DNA from: Mycobacterium sp. Marseille-P9652
GTDB lineage: Bacteria > Actinomycetota > Actinomycetes > Mycobacteriales > Mycobacteriaceae
NCBI RefSeq assembly: GCF_902652685.1
Contig: NZ_CACRUY010000020.1
Span: 18,177-82,176, forward strand
Direction: 5' to 3'
DNA: 64,000 nt
Shown: piece after piece, positions 1 to 8,097 of the stretch
How the letters are laid out: each line of letters starts with the position of its first letter
How positions within the stretch are numbered: position 1 is the first letter of the stretch
The notes under the pieces: model-generated
Databases searched by the model: none
What the model saw: the letters and a program-made list of their open reading frames with translations, nothing else
What the model was told of the DNA's origin: nothing
Made by a program: the position numbers and the translations under genes

Positions 1-758
1 GCGCTGAACTTGCCGAGTTGATCGATCGCGTCGGCGATCTTGGTGCGTTCCTCGGCCAGGATCGCCAGCGCTCTGGGCAACGTCATGAGGGCCTTGTCCA
101 CCACCGGGTCCTTGTCGGCGAACTGCCCGGCGAGCGAGTTGAGGTTCTCGGCGGCGGCGATGATGTCGTCGGTCTGCGCGTTGGTGCCCCTGATGAACTC
201 GTCGAGCTGGCCGAGCAGGCTGCGCATCTCGTTCTCGCGTCCGCCGAACGCCTTGGCTATCGCCTGATTGATTTCCTGCAGCTGCCCGATTCCGCCGCCG
301 TTCAACAGGATCGACACCGAGGCCAGGGTCTGTTCGGTGGTCGGATACATACTCGCACGCGACAACGGGATCACCGACCCGTCCTTGAGCTCGCCGACCG
401 GCGGCTCGTCCCTGGGCGGTGCGAGTTCGATGTGCATCGATCCCAGCAGGCTGGTCTGCCCGAGCTTGGCCGTCGCATTGGCCGGCAGGTGGACGTCGCC
501 GTTGATCCGCATGGTCACCAGCGCATGCCAGTCCTGCAGCTCGATCTTCGTGACGTCGCCGACGTTGACGTCGTCGACCCGCACCCGGGTGTTCTGCTGG
601 ATGGTGACCACGTCGGGCAGCTGCGCCTGGATCGTGTAGGCGCCCGGCCCCCCGCCGGCGGTACCGGGCAGCTTGAACGAATTCAGGCCTCGCCATTCGC
701 ATCCCGACAATGCGGCCAAGCAGGCGAGGCCGACCGCGGCGGCCAGCGCGCGTCTCAC
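1..758 (-). CDS. mceE: Mce-family lipoprotein MceE (partial, 3' end outside window)
   Basis: Fifth Mce subunit, a lipid-anchored substrate-binding component of a lipid importer in the cell envelope. Translation from GTG at 758 gives a basic N-terminus, a hydrophobic segment and a lipobox LSGC with the acylated Cys at about residue 20. An MlaD/Mce domain follows (TRVRVDDVNVGDVTKIEL, later LGQTSLLGSMHIELAPP). The GTG overlaps the mceD stop codon (GTGA), which fixes the start and implies translational coupling. The frame is open to base 1, so the C-terminal coiled-coil region and probably an mceF gene lie beyond the window. The family and lipobox are clear. Which numbered mce operon this is cannot be decided from sequence alone; an mce3-like locus is my best guess. 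Confidence 0.9.
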   Translation of the reverse strand, partial: MRRALAAAVGLACLAALSGCEWRGLNSFKLPGTAGGGPGAYTIQAQLPDVVTIQQNTRVRVDDVNVGDVTKIELQDWHALVTMRINGDVHLPANATAKLGQTSLLGSMHIELAPPRDEPPVGELKDGSVIPLSRASMYPTTEQTLASVSILLNGGGIGQLQEINQAIAKAFGGRENEMRSLLGQLDEFIRGTNAQTDDIIAAAENLNSLAGQFADKDPVVDKALMTLPRALAILAEERTKIADAIDQLGKFS

Positions 759-2089
759 GGCGCCCCCGTCGGCAGCATGAGGTTTTGCAGCACCTGGGTC
801 GAGCTCACGTTGTTCTCCGGGGGCGGCGGCGGCGCCTGCGTGGGCTGCGGCTGGTTGTCGAGCACCGCGGGCGGGGACGCCCCCGGCGGCTGCGGCGCCT
901 CGGGCGGCGCGGGCGGCGTGTAGCCGGGGCGGAGCCAATCCTCGCTGTAGGTGATCTCGTTGGGCCTGGCCTGCGTCCCGACGAACGGGTTGATGCCCGC
1001 CGGGATGTAGTTGTAGATGCGGTTCTTGATGATCGGGTTGACGTATTGCAGGCACAACTTCGACACCCGGTCCAGCCGCGCCCGGGCCGCCGCCTCGATC
1101 GAGCTGCAGATCCACTGCGGGATGTCGGCGAAGTTGTTCAGCGCCAGGATGCCGGTCATCGCGCTCTGCGCCGGCTGATAGATGTTCATGAAGTTCTGGA
1201 ACACCGTCGGGACGACGTGCAGGATCTGCTTGATGTCGGCGCGGCTGTCGTTGAGGGCGGTCGTGATGGAGCTTAGCCTGTCGAACGTGACGCCCACGGA
1301 TTCCCGGTTCTCGGCGAGGAATTCGCGTAGGTCGGCGAGCGCCCCGTCGAGGCCCTTGACCGCGTTCGCGACTTCGTTGGGGCTGTTCGACAGGATCGTC
1401 GTCACGCTGGCCAGGTTCTGGTTGAAGGAGGCCAGCAGGTCGCTGCTCGAGTACAGCGCCGAGACCAGCAACTGGAGATTGCGCACGGTGCTGAAGATGT
1501 CGTCGGCGTGGTCGCCGAGCGCCGAAATGGCTTGCGACAGTTTGATGACCGTGTCCCGGGCGGTATCGCCCCGGCCGCGCAGGTTGTCCGCGGCGGAGTT
1601 GATGAATTCGCCCGCCGAGTTCACACCGCCGGGGGTCGTCGGCTGCAGCGCGTCGGTCAGCTTTTCCAGCTGTTTGCGGAAGTCGTCCCATTCCACCGGA
1701 ACCGCCGTGCGGTTGAGCGGAATCGACGCCCCGGGACTCAGTTTGGGTCCGCCGGAGTAGGCCGGGACGAGTTGGATCGCGCGGGGGGTGACCAACGACG
1801 GCGACAGGATTGCGGCGCGGGCGCCGGCAGGCACGGCGTACTGCTTGTCGACGGAGAACGTCACCTTGGAGCTCGCCGGCTGTGGCTCGATCTTGTCCAC
1901 CACGCCGACGGCCACTCCGAGGATCCGGATCTCGTCGCCGACGAACAGGCCGTTGGCCTCCGTGAAATAGGCGGAGTACGTGTTCTTTTCGACGTCATTC
2001 CACAGTCTCTTCGCCACCAGGAACGACGCGACGACCAACGTCACGGACAGGCTGACGGCGGTCACCCGGCGCAGGGCTCGTCGTGTCAT
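755..2089 (-). CDS. mceD: Mce-family protein MceD
   Basis: Fourth Mce subunit, 444 residues. It has one N-terminal membrane segment (about residues 10-27), then the MlaD domain (YSAYFTEANGLFVGDEIRILGVAVGVVDKIE), a long helical region and a proline-rich C-terminal tail (about residues 385-430). Mce subunits assemble as hexameric rings or tubes carrying hydrophobic lipids from the outer envelope to the YrbE permease. Start and stop overlap the neighbours by 4 bases at both ends (ATGA with mceC, GTGA with mceE), typical of a co-translated complex. Pro-rich tails are common in MceD and MceF proteins. Family assignment is firm; the cargo (sterol, fatty acid or other) is not visible. Confidence 0.93.
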   Translation of the reverse strand: MTRRALRRVTAVSLSVTLVVASFLVAKRLWNDVEKNTYSAYFTEANGLFVGDEIRILGVAVGVVDKIEPQPASSKVTFSVDKQYAVPAGARAAILSPSLVTPRAIQLVPAYSGGPKLSPGASIPLNRTAVPVEWDDFRKQLEKLTDALQPTTPGGVNSAGEFINSAADNLRGRGDTARDTVIKLSQAISALGDHADDIFSTVRNLQLLVSALYSSSDLLASFNQNLASVTTILSNSPNEVANAVKGLDGALADLREFLAENRESVGVTFDRLSSITTALNDSRADIKQILHVVPTVFQNFMNIYQPAQSAMTGILALNNFADIPQWICSSIEAAARARLDRVSKLCLQYVNPIIKNRIYNYIPAGINPFVGTQARPNEITYSEDWLRPGYTPPAPPEAPQPPGASPPAVLDNQPQPTQAPPPPPENNVSSTQVLQNLMLPTGAP

Positions 2090-3249
2090 TGCCCGCCACC
2101 TTCCGCGGGCACGGGGCTCGGCTCGGGAGTCGGCCCGGGTGAGGGCGGCTGCGACCAGATCGGGTGCGGCGCATTCTCCGGCGGAACGGGCGGCGTGCCA
2201 GTCGGCGGGTCGACGGCCTCCGACGGCAGCTTCTGGTTGGGGTCCAGTGGCCGGTCGTACATCCGCGCGTCGAGGGTAGGGCCGCCCAGCTGACCGGGGA
2301 TCAGGTTGGCGACGTATGCCTTGAAGAACGGCCCCGACCCCAGGACCTCGCCGAACGACATCGCGTAGCGCTTGAACTTCGGCAGCGTCTGCTGCAGGTC
2401 TTCCTTGCGGTTGTCCAGGATCTCGAGGACGCCGTTGAGCTTGTCGAGGGCCGGCTTGAGCTGGGTTCGGTTGTCGTTCACCAACCCCGAGATCTGGTGC
2501 GACACCGCGGTGAGGTTGTTCATCAGCGCGTCGATCGAATCCCGTTCGTCCAGCAGCGCCGCCAGTAACGCGTTGGAGTTCGCCACCAGGCCCGCGATCT
2601 GTTGGCTGCGCCGGCCCAGCACGCCCGACACCTTGTTGGCGTTGCCCAGCAGGCTGCGCAGTTGCTCGTCGCGGTTGTTCAGGGTTTGCGAGAACCGGGC
2701 CACGCCCTGCAGCGCGGGCCGCAGATCGTCCGGTGTCTCCTTGAACGTCTCGGCCAAAGTCGTGAGCGCCGAGGACAATTGGTTGGTGTCCAGGCCACTG
2801 ATGGTGGTCGTCAGGTCGCCCAGCGCCACCGGAAGGTCGTAGGGCGAGGTGGTGCGCTCCAGCGGAATGACGCCGGTCAGCGCGCCTTCGCCGCGCGACG
2901 TCAGCTCCAGCATCTTGCTGCCCAGAATCGTCTCGGTCTTGATCGACGCTTCCGTGCGGTCGCCGAGCTGAATTCCCTTGCGGACGGTGAAGCCCACCCG
3001 GACCTTGGTGCCCTCCAGCCTGATGTCGCGGACCCTGCCCACACCCATGCCCGAAACCCGCACCGTGTTACCCACTTTGATGCCGCCGGCCTCGGAGAAG
3101 TACGCCGCGTAGTCGTTGGTGTTCTTGATGAACGGCAACTTGTCGTACTGGAAGGCGGCCACGGTGACGCAGAGCAGGATCGCGGTTCCGATCACACCGA
3201 TCGTGACCGGGCTCCGCGCGCGCAGCGACTTGGGCTTCGGCAATCTCAT
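2086..3249 (-). CDS. mceC: Mce-family protein MceC
   Basis: Third Mce subunit, 387 residues from ATG at 3249. That ATG overlaps the mceB stop (ATGA), so I prefer it to an ATG four codons upstream. There is one transmembrane helix near residues 10-28, the Mce/MlaD fold (DYAAYFSEAGGIKVGNTVRV), an extended alpha-helical middle region and a Pro-rich C-terminus. It should sit in the periplasmic channel of the Mce complex. Its own stop overlaps the mceD start in the same ATGA fashion. Length and architecture are normal for MceC. Confidence 0.93.
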   Translation of the reverse strand: MRLPKPKSLRARSPVTIGVIGTAILLCVTVAAFQYDKLPFIKNTNDYAAYFSEAGGIKVGNTVRVSGMGVGRVRDIRLEGTKVRVGFTVRKGIQLGDRTEASIKTETILGSKMLELTSRGEGALTGVIPLERTTSPYDLPVALGDLTTTISGLDTNQLSSALTTLAETFKETPDDLRPALQGVARFSQTLNNRDEQLRSLLGNANKVSGVLGRRSQQIAGLVANSNALLAALLDERDSIDALMNNLTAVSHQISGLVNDNRTQLKPALDKLNGVLEILDNRKEDLQQTLPKFKRYAMSFGEVLGSGPFFKAYVANLIPGQLGGPTLDARMYDRPLDPNQKLPSEAVDPPTGTPPVPPENAPHPIWSQPPSPGPTPEPSPVPAEGGGQ

Positions 3250-4286
3250 TTCGGCGTGCACCGCCCGCTCGGCTGGCCGAGCAGCTTGACGTAAATCGGA
3301 TTGCCCCCCTTGCCGTTCAGCTTCAGCAACACCTCGCAGAAGTAGAAGCCGAAGTAGTCGCCGTTGAGCCCCTGGCGGGCCAGCACCTGGTAGGTGTCGG
3401 GCAGCTGCTTGAGCAGGTTGTCGACGTACTCCCGGTCGGCCAGGACCTGGGCCGACATCCGGTCCGTCTCTTGCACCACGTCCTTGATCGGCTGCCGGGC
3501 CTGCACCAGCAGATCGGTGACGGAGCCCGCGGCCGCGTTGATGTAGGCCAGGCCGGTCGAGATGTCGTCCTTGCGCTGCGCCAGGCCGTCCACGAGCGCG
3601 GACAGCTTGTCCAATCCGTCGGAGAACTCGTGGTCGCGCGCGGCGAAGGTGTGCAGCACGGTGTTCAGGTTCTTGATCAGCTCACCGATCAGCTCGCTGC
3701 GTCCCGCCAGGGTGGAGGTCAGCGTCGAGGTCTGCGCCAGCACGGAGGCGAGGGTGCCGCCCTGCCCCTGGAAGATCCGCAGCAGTTCCCCGGACAACGC
3801 GTTGACCTGGTCGGGGTCCAGCGCCCGGAACAGCGGGCGGAAGCCCCCGATGAGCGCGTCGATGTCCAGCGCGGGCGACGTCCGCGCCAGCGGAATGGTC
3901 GCGCCGGGCGCCAGGCGGTGCGGCGGCCCGGGCCCCTCCTCGAGGGCGAGATAGCGATCGCCGATCAGGTTCTCGTACCGCACAACGGCTTTCGTGCCCT
4001 CGGTGAGGCGAACCCCCTTGTCGACCGAGAAGCCGACGGTGACCGTGCCGTCGCGATGCAGGGTGAGGTCGCCGACCTTGCCGACCTCCACCCCGGCGAT
4101 GCGGACGAAGTTGCCGGACTTCAGGCCGGAGATGTTGGTGAAGACGGCCTGATAGCCGGTGCGGTCCTCGAAGCGCAACTGCCCGAACACCGCGATGAGG
4201 GTGAACGTGAACACCAGGCAGATCGCGGTGAAGAGCGCGACGCGCGCCCAGATCTTGACGATGCCGGGCCTTTCTCCTTTGCTCAT
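3246..4286 (-). CDS. mceB: Mce-family protein MceB
   Basis: Second Mce subunit, 346 residues. A membrane helix (about residues 12-34) precedes the MlaD domain (GYQAVFTNISGLKSGNFVRI). A helical segment and the conserved C-terminal part, containing YFGFYFCEVLLKLNG and a terminal Cys, follow. The ATG at 4286 overlaps the mceA stop codon, so translation is probably coupled. A longer frame opening upstream in the mceA region is an out-of-frame shadow. The role in an Mce lipid importer is inferred from family and operon. Confidence 0.93.
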   Translation of the reverse strand: MSKGERPGIVKIWARVALFTAICLVFTFTLIAVFGQLRFEDRTGYQAVFTNISGLKSGNFVRIAGVEVGKVGDLTLHRDGTVTVGFSVDKGVRLTEGTKAVVRYENLIGDRYLALEEGPGPPHRLAPGATIPLARTSPALDIDALIGGFRPLFRALDPDQVNALSGELLRIFQGQGGTLASVLAQTSTLTSTLAGRSELIGELIKNLNTVLHTFAARDHEFSDGLDKLSALVDGLAQRKDDISTGLAYINAAAGSVTDLLVQARQPIKDVVQETDRMSAQVLADREYVDNLLKQLPDTYQVLARQGLNGDYFGFYFCEVLLKLNGKGGNPIYVKLLGQPSGRCTPK

Positions 4287-5551
4287 GGGGGCGGCTGACC
4301 CCCGCGGAAGAAGTAGCGCGGCGCCTCGGGCGGGTTCTTGGTGGTCGGGAAGTAGTTCGACCACCAGGGGTTGCCGGCGGCGACGTTGGTGCGGATCTCG
4401 TTCGGCGCGGCGCCCCACCCGGTGTCGGTGACCAGCGCGCGCACCGGGAAGTTGGCGCTCGGGTCCGGCAGCGACCCGCAGCTGGGTTTGCCGCCCGGGC
4501 CGCCGGTGGCATTGATCTTGGGCAGGTGCTTCGGGTACCGGTACGGGTCGTCGCCGAACAGCAGGCCGGCGTCCATGATGAACGAATAGCCGTTGCCGCC
4601 CAGCATGTCCCGGCCGCCGTGGTCGACGTACCACTGCGCACCCTGGAACAGGCACGTGAACGTCGGCGAGTACTTGTTGAGCAGCGCCGTGGTCGGATCG
4701 AGGGAGTTGACCGACGTGACGATGTTGGCCTCGTTCCGGCCGATGACGTTGATGCCGGCCTGACTGAAGCCCGCCGCGGACAACAGCAGCGCATCGAGCG
4801 ACCGCTGGCTTTCGGTGAGGGTGGCGCTCGTCGTCGTCGCCGAGTCCAGGATCGACAGGATGTTCTGCGCGGCATCGGAATAGATGGCGGCCGTTTTGCC
4901 GAACAGCCGCCAGTCACGGTGGATGGTCTCCATGCGGGGGTTGACGGTCAGCAGGATGTCGTTCGCCCCGGTGATCGCCTGCCCGATCCGGTCGCCCTTG
5001 CCGCGCACCGACTGCGCGAACGCCGACAGGATCGAGTTCAGCTTGGCCGGGTCGAGGGCCTGGACCACCGACTGCAAATTCTCGAAGACCGTGTTCACCT
5101 CGACGGTGACATTGCGGGAGTGCAGCACGGCGCCGGGCTTCAGGGGTGTGGCGCTGGGGTGCTCGGGCACGATCAGGTCGACGTACTTGGACCCGAAGGC
5201 GGTGGTCGACTTGATCTCGGCCTCGAGGTTGCTCGGCAGGTACTTGAACGCCTTGGGCTGCAACTTCAATTGCAGCTCAGCCGCTTTCACGTCGGTGCCG
5301 ATGGACGCCACCTGTCCCACTTCCACGCCGCGAAGCTTGACCTTGGCCCCGGTTTCCATCACCAGGCCGGCCCTGTTGGACACGAGCGTCAGCGGGACGA
5401 AGTCCTCGAACGTGCCGGAGAACGACGCGGCGGTCAACGCGACGAGACCGCCGATGAGGACGAACAGCGTCGGCGCCAGCCAGATCGGGTCCATCTTGCC
5501 GGCGCGGACCCTGTTCATGCGGCCCGGGTCGCCGCTGTCGTGGTTGCTCAT
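4283..5551 (-). CDS. mceA: Mce-family protein MceA
   Basis: First Mce subunit, 422 residues. It has a cytosolic N-terminus, a membrane helix (about residues 25-45), the MlaD domain (VSNRAGLVMETGAKVKLRGV, SKYVDLIVPEHPS), and the C-terminal Mce4_CUP1-type helical domain (LNSILSAFAQSVRGKGD, LSAAGFSQAGINVIGRNE, TPTFTC-like region). A Pro-rich tail closes it. It follows yrbEB by only 4 bases. MceA proteins are the founder family of mycobacterial cell-entry proteins and are now understood as parts of lipid transporters. Length is typical. Confidence 0.94.
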   Translation of the reverse strand: MSNHDSGDPGRMNRVRAGKMDPIWLAPTLFVLIGGLVALTAASFSGTFEDFVPLTLVSNRAGLVMETGAKVKLRGVEVGQVASIGTDVKAAELQLKLQPKAFKYLPSNLEAEIKSTTAFGSKYVDLIVPEHPSATPLKPGAVLHSRNVTVEVNTVFENLQSVVQALDPAKLNSILSAFAQSVRGKGDRIGQAITGANDILLTVNPRMETIHRDWRLFGKTAAIYSDAAQNILSILDSATTTSATLTESQRSLDALLLSAAGFSQAGINVIGRNEANIVTSVNSLDPTTALLNKYSPTFTCLFQGAQWYVDHGGRDMLGGNGYSFIMDAGLLFGDDPYRYPKHLPKINATGGPGGKPSCGSLPDPSANFPVRALVTDTGWGAAPNEIRTNVAAGNPWWSNYFPTTKNPPEAPRYFFRGGQPPP

Positions 5552-5555
5552 GTCG

Positions 5556-6404
5556 TCATCCCGACAGGTTGAAATTGCCGTGCTGGCCGTAGACGGACAG
5601 CGAAATCATCAGGCAGACAAAGGCGGTGATGATCATCGACGTTCGCACGGAGCGGCCCACCGCCTCCCCCACCCCGGCGGGACCACCGGTCGCGTTGAAG
5701 CCGTAGTAGGTGTGCACGACCATCACGCCGGTCGCCATGCTCAGCGCCGCCACGAACGACCACAGCAGGTCGTTGGGGCGCAGGAACGTGGAGAAGTAGT
5801 GCTCATAGACGCCGCGGGACTGCCCGTAGACGTAGATGGTGAGCGACTTCGCCGCGACGAACGACATCAACACCGCGACGGCGTACAGCGGGATCACGAC
5901 CAGGACGCCCGCGATGATCCGCGTCGACGCGAGGTAGGTGATCGCGCGGATGCCCATCACCTCGAGCGCGTCGATCTCCTCGTTGATCCGCATCGCGCCC
6001 AGTTGGGCGGTCGCGCCGGCGCCGATCGTCGCCGACAAAGCCAGCCCGGCCGTGCACGGCGCGATCATGCGGACGTTCAGAAACGCCGACAGGAAGCCGG
6101 TGAGCGCCTCGACACCGATGTTGGACAGGGTGTCGTAGCCCTGCACCGCGACCAGCGCGCCGGTGGTCAGGGTCAGGAACCCGATGATGCCCACCGTGCC
6201 CCCGATGACCGCCAGCGCCCCGGTGCCCATGCCCATCTCGGCGATCAGGCGCAGCAGCTCGCCGGGATAGCGCCGCACCGCGTCGCCGGTGTTCGCCAGG
6301 GACCGTCCGTAGAACGCGGTCTGCTCGCCGAGCTTGCGGGTGGCGTCCACCAGCCGGGGACCGAGTTCGGCCAGCCACGACGGCTCGCGGGCGGCGTCGC
6401 TCAT
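5556..6404 (-). CDS. yrbEB: ABC transporter permease YrbEB (MlaE family)
   Basis: Integral membrane permease, 282 residues, one half of the MlaE-type heterodimer through which Mce-delivered lipids cross the inner membrane. The sequence has several long hydrophobic segments and the conserved EQ-loop region, AQLGAMRINEEIDALEVMGI, which contacts the ATPase (MceG, encoded elsewhere). The ATG at 6404 overlaps the yrbEA TGA. A longer frame extending to 7199 runs through yrbEA in the wrong frame and is not the gene start. Co-transcription with yrbEA and mceA is implied by the spacing. Confidence 0.94.
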   Translation of the reverse strand: MSDAAREPSWLAELGPRLVDATRKLGEQTAFYGRSLANTGDAVRRYPGELLRLIAEMGMGTGALAVIGGTVGIIGFLTLTTGALVAVQGYDTLSNIGVEALTGFLSAFLNVRMIAPCTAGLALSATIGAGATAQLGAMRINEEIDALEVMGIRAITYLASTRIIAGVLVVIPLYAVAVLMSFVAAKSLTIYVYGQSRGVYEHYFSTFLRPNDLLWSFVAALSMATGVMVVHTYYGFNATGGPAGVGEAVGRSVRTSMIITAFVCLMISLSVYGQHGNFNLSG

Positions 6405-7168
6405 TTGGCGGTCACCTTGACCCCGAGCGCGGTGCTCAAGATGTTGATGAAGAACAACGCCATGAAGGAGAACACCACGGTCTCGTTCACCGCGTTGCCG
6501 ACGCCGGTCGGACCGCCGCCGACCGACAGGCCCTTGTAGCAGGCGATCAGGCCGGCCGACAGCCCGAAGAGGGTCGCCTTGATCAGCGAGATCACGACCT
6601 GCGGCAACCCCGTGACCAGAGTCATGCCCGCGATGAAGGCCCCGGGTGTGACGTGCTGGACGAAGACCACGAAGAAGTAGCTGCCGACCAGCCCGGTGAC
6701 GGCGACCACCGAGTACAACAGCACCGCGACGAAGATGGCCGCGAGGATGCGGGGCACCACCAGCGCCTGGATCGGGTTGATCCCGATCACCTTCATCGCG
6801 TCGATCTCCTCGCGGATGGTGCGCGCGCCCAGGTCGGCGCACATCGCGGTCGACCCGGCGCCCGAAACGACCATCGCCGTGACGACCGGCCCCACCTGGG
6901 TCACCGACGCCAGCCCCGCCCCCGCGCCGGAGAGGTCGCCGGCGCCGATCTCGACCAGCAGGATGTTGAGGACGAACACGATGAGCACCGTGTAGGGGAT
7001 CGACAGCATGATCGTCGGAAAGATCGACACGCGGGCGACGAACCAAATCTGTTCGAGGATCTCGCGCCAGGCCCACGGCCGGCGCACCACCGTGATCAGC
7101 GCTTCGGCGGTGAACAGGAAAAACTCGCCCAGCGCGTTCATGGGCTTGGCAAGGGCCGTGCCGCTCAT
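6401..7168 (-). CDS. yrbEA: ABC transporter permease YrbEA (MlaE family)
   Basis: First gene of the mce operon, a 255-residue MlaE-type permease. It has multiple membrane segments and the MlaE signature ADLGARTIREEIDAMKVIGI, followed by NPIQALVVPRILA. It pairs with YrbEB, and an MceG-type ATPase encoded elsewhere would energise the transporter. The start at 7168 is the first good ATG, although the ribosome-binding site is weak; an internal ATG nine codons later is an alternative. An inverted repeat 70-116 bases upstream is a candidate operator. Confidence 0.93.
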   Translation of the reverse strand: MSGTALAKPMNALGEFFLFTAEALITVVRRPWAWREILEQIWFVARVSIFPTIMLSIPYTVLIVFVLNILLVEIGAGDLSGAGAGLASVTQVGPVVTAMVVSGAGSTAMCADLGARTIREEIDAMKVIGINPIQALVVPRILAAIFVAVLLYSVVAVTGLVGSYFFVVFVQHVTPGAFIAGMTLVTGLPQVVISLIKATLFGLSAGLIACYKGLSVGGGPTGVGNAVNETVVFSFMALFFINILSTALGVKVTAK

Positions 7169-7237
7169 GACGCGGGCTCAGCCCTGCGCACGTCCGCATA
7201 CCTCAACGCGTTCCCCAATTTCGCAACACCATTGATC

Positions 7238-7284
7238 CGTTTGTAATCAGCTGGTCCGACGGTGTGCCGCGCTGTTTACAAACG
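7238..7284. promoter_or_regulatory. Inverted repeat upstream of the mce operon (candidate operator)
   Basis: Two perfect 9-base arms, CGTTTGTAA at 7238-7246 and TTACAAACG at 7276-7284, lie 29 bases apart in an AT-richer stretch upstream of yrbEA (start 7168). The spacing suits two half-sites on the DNA rather than a tight RNA hairpin. mce operons are often controlled by TetR- or GntR-type repressors. No regulator gene adjoins this operon in the window, so the binding protein is unknown. Confidence 0.4.
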
Positions 7285-7857
7285 ACCGCGATGTCTCGTT
7301 GCGCGCATAGACCACGCGAGGAATTTATTGGCAAAGCGATGAACGACATCAGGTTTGCAATCAACAAGACGAAAATCTGACCCCGTGCTGATGAAGCTGC
7401 GACAACGTCGCGCCGACGGGCGGCAAGGTCAGCTGAGCTGGGCTTTGAGGCCGTCGGCCGGAATTAAAGCCCTCGTCCGGGCGGCGCACGCGCACCAGTC
7501 GGCCGGCGTCGCACTGCGCCGCATCGCGAGTTCAACACACCCATGCCAGACCTGTTCGACTGCTCGGCGCCGCCGCGACAATTCCGGCTATCGCCACCGC
7601 ACGCCACGGTTCGGATTACTCGCCGAGAAGGCAAGGGTTGGGTTCAGGATGAGCACAACCGAAATGCCGCGGGGCGCAATTCTTCGGCCGCTCCCGAGGT
7701 TGGGTGCGGAATCCGTGATGGGCAATCGGCGCGTCGCGTCGCGCGATACATTTCCCGCGCGGCCCGCTAGTCGCACATCGCCGGACACCTGATTGGGCCC
7801 GCCGCGTCCGGCAAAGTCACGAGCGCAGGTCACCGGATCGGCGTCAAGGCAAATGTC
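7285..7857. other. Intergenic region without a supported gene
   Basis: About 570 bases between the mce promoter region and the cysK1 leader promoter. Short open frames on both strands lack homology I recognise, good ribosome-binding sites and the GC-rich third positions seen in neighbouring genes. It includes a relatively AT-rich patch near 7318-7378. I see no RNA gene or repeat. Confidence 0.5.
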
Positions 7858-7863
7858 TATAGT
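7858..7863 (+). promoter_or_regulatory. -10 element (TATAGT) for a leaderless cysK1 leader transcript
   Basis: TATAGT matches the mycobacterial TANNNT -10 consensus and lies exactly 7 bases before the ATG at 7871. Transcription would therefore begin at or beside that ATG, the usual geometry of leaderless mRNAs in mycobacteria. No clear -35 hexamer is visible, which is common for this promoter type. Confidence 0.7.
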
Positions 7864-7870
7864 GGGGCGT

Positions 7871-7942
7871 ATGCAACAGGCCACACAGCCGCGCCCCGAC
7901 CTCACGTGTCGCACCGCCGCGGACTGTTGTTGTTGTCGCTGA
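7871..7942 (+). CDS. Leaderless polycysteine leader peptide upstream of cysK1 (23 aa)
   Basis: Short ORF starting with ATG at the predicted transcription start. It encodes a peptide beginning MQQATQPRPDLTC and ending TAADCCCCR before TGA at 7940-7942. Four consecutive Cys codons (7925-7936) sit just before the stop, and all five Cys codons are TGT, the less GC-rich codon. It precedes cysK1, the cysteine synthase, by 155 bases. Leaderless polycysteine short ORFs that act as cysteine-responsive attenuators of downstream genes have been described in mycobacteria. Here, low Cys-tRNA would stall ribosomes on the Cys run and alter leader RNA folding to raise cysK1-cysE expression. The ORF, promoter and position are seen directly; the mechanism is inferred. 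Confidence 0.8.
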   Translation: MQQATQPRPDLTCRTAADCCCCR

Positions 7943-8097
7943 TCTCGGCGATTCCTTCCCAGCGCTGAGCGTGTTGCGCGTTTCCCGATCAGGGGAATTG
8001 AGACGGGCAACGCCACTGTTCGAAGAAGACGAACCGCCATCGAATCCGACATCCACCGGCAGGCTGACGAGTCCTGTACCGACGCCCAGGAAGACAG
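7939..8097 (+). promoter_or_regulatory. Candidate cysteine-responsive attenuator leader of cysK1
   Basis: RNA between the polycysteine ORF and cysK1. CTGATC (7939-7944), which contains the uORF stop codon, can pair with GATCAG (7987-7992). TCCTG (8072-8076) can pair with CAGGA (8087-8091), covering the cysK1 Shine-Dalgarno AGGAAG (8088-8093). A ribosome stalled on the Cys codons would cover the first stem. The helices are short and were found by eye, so the exact switch is uncertain. Confidence 0.45.

Noticed and set aside
7334-7380. Short AT-rich ORF (about 13 codons) near the mce promoter region
   Set aside because: ATG lacks a -10 at leaderless distance and a Shine-Dalgarno; it is more likely ordinary intergenic DNA.
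7588-8052. Minus-strand open frame across the cysK1 leader (about 154 codons)
   Set aside because: No recognisable family or ribosome-binding site, and it overlaps the promoter, polycysteine uORF and leader RNA of cysK1.
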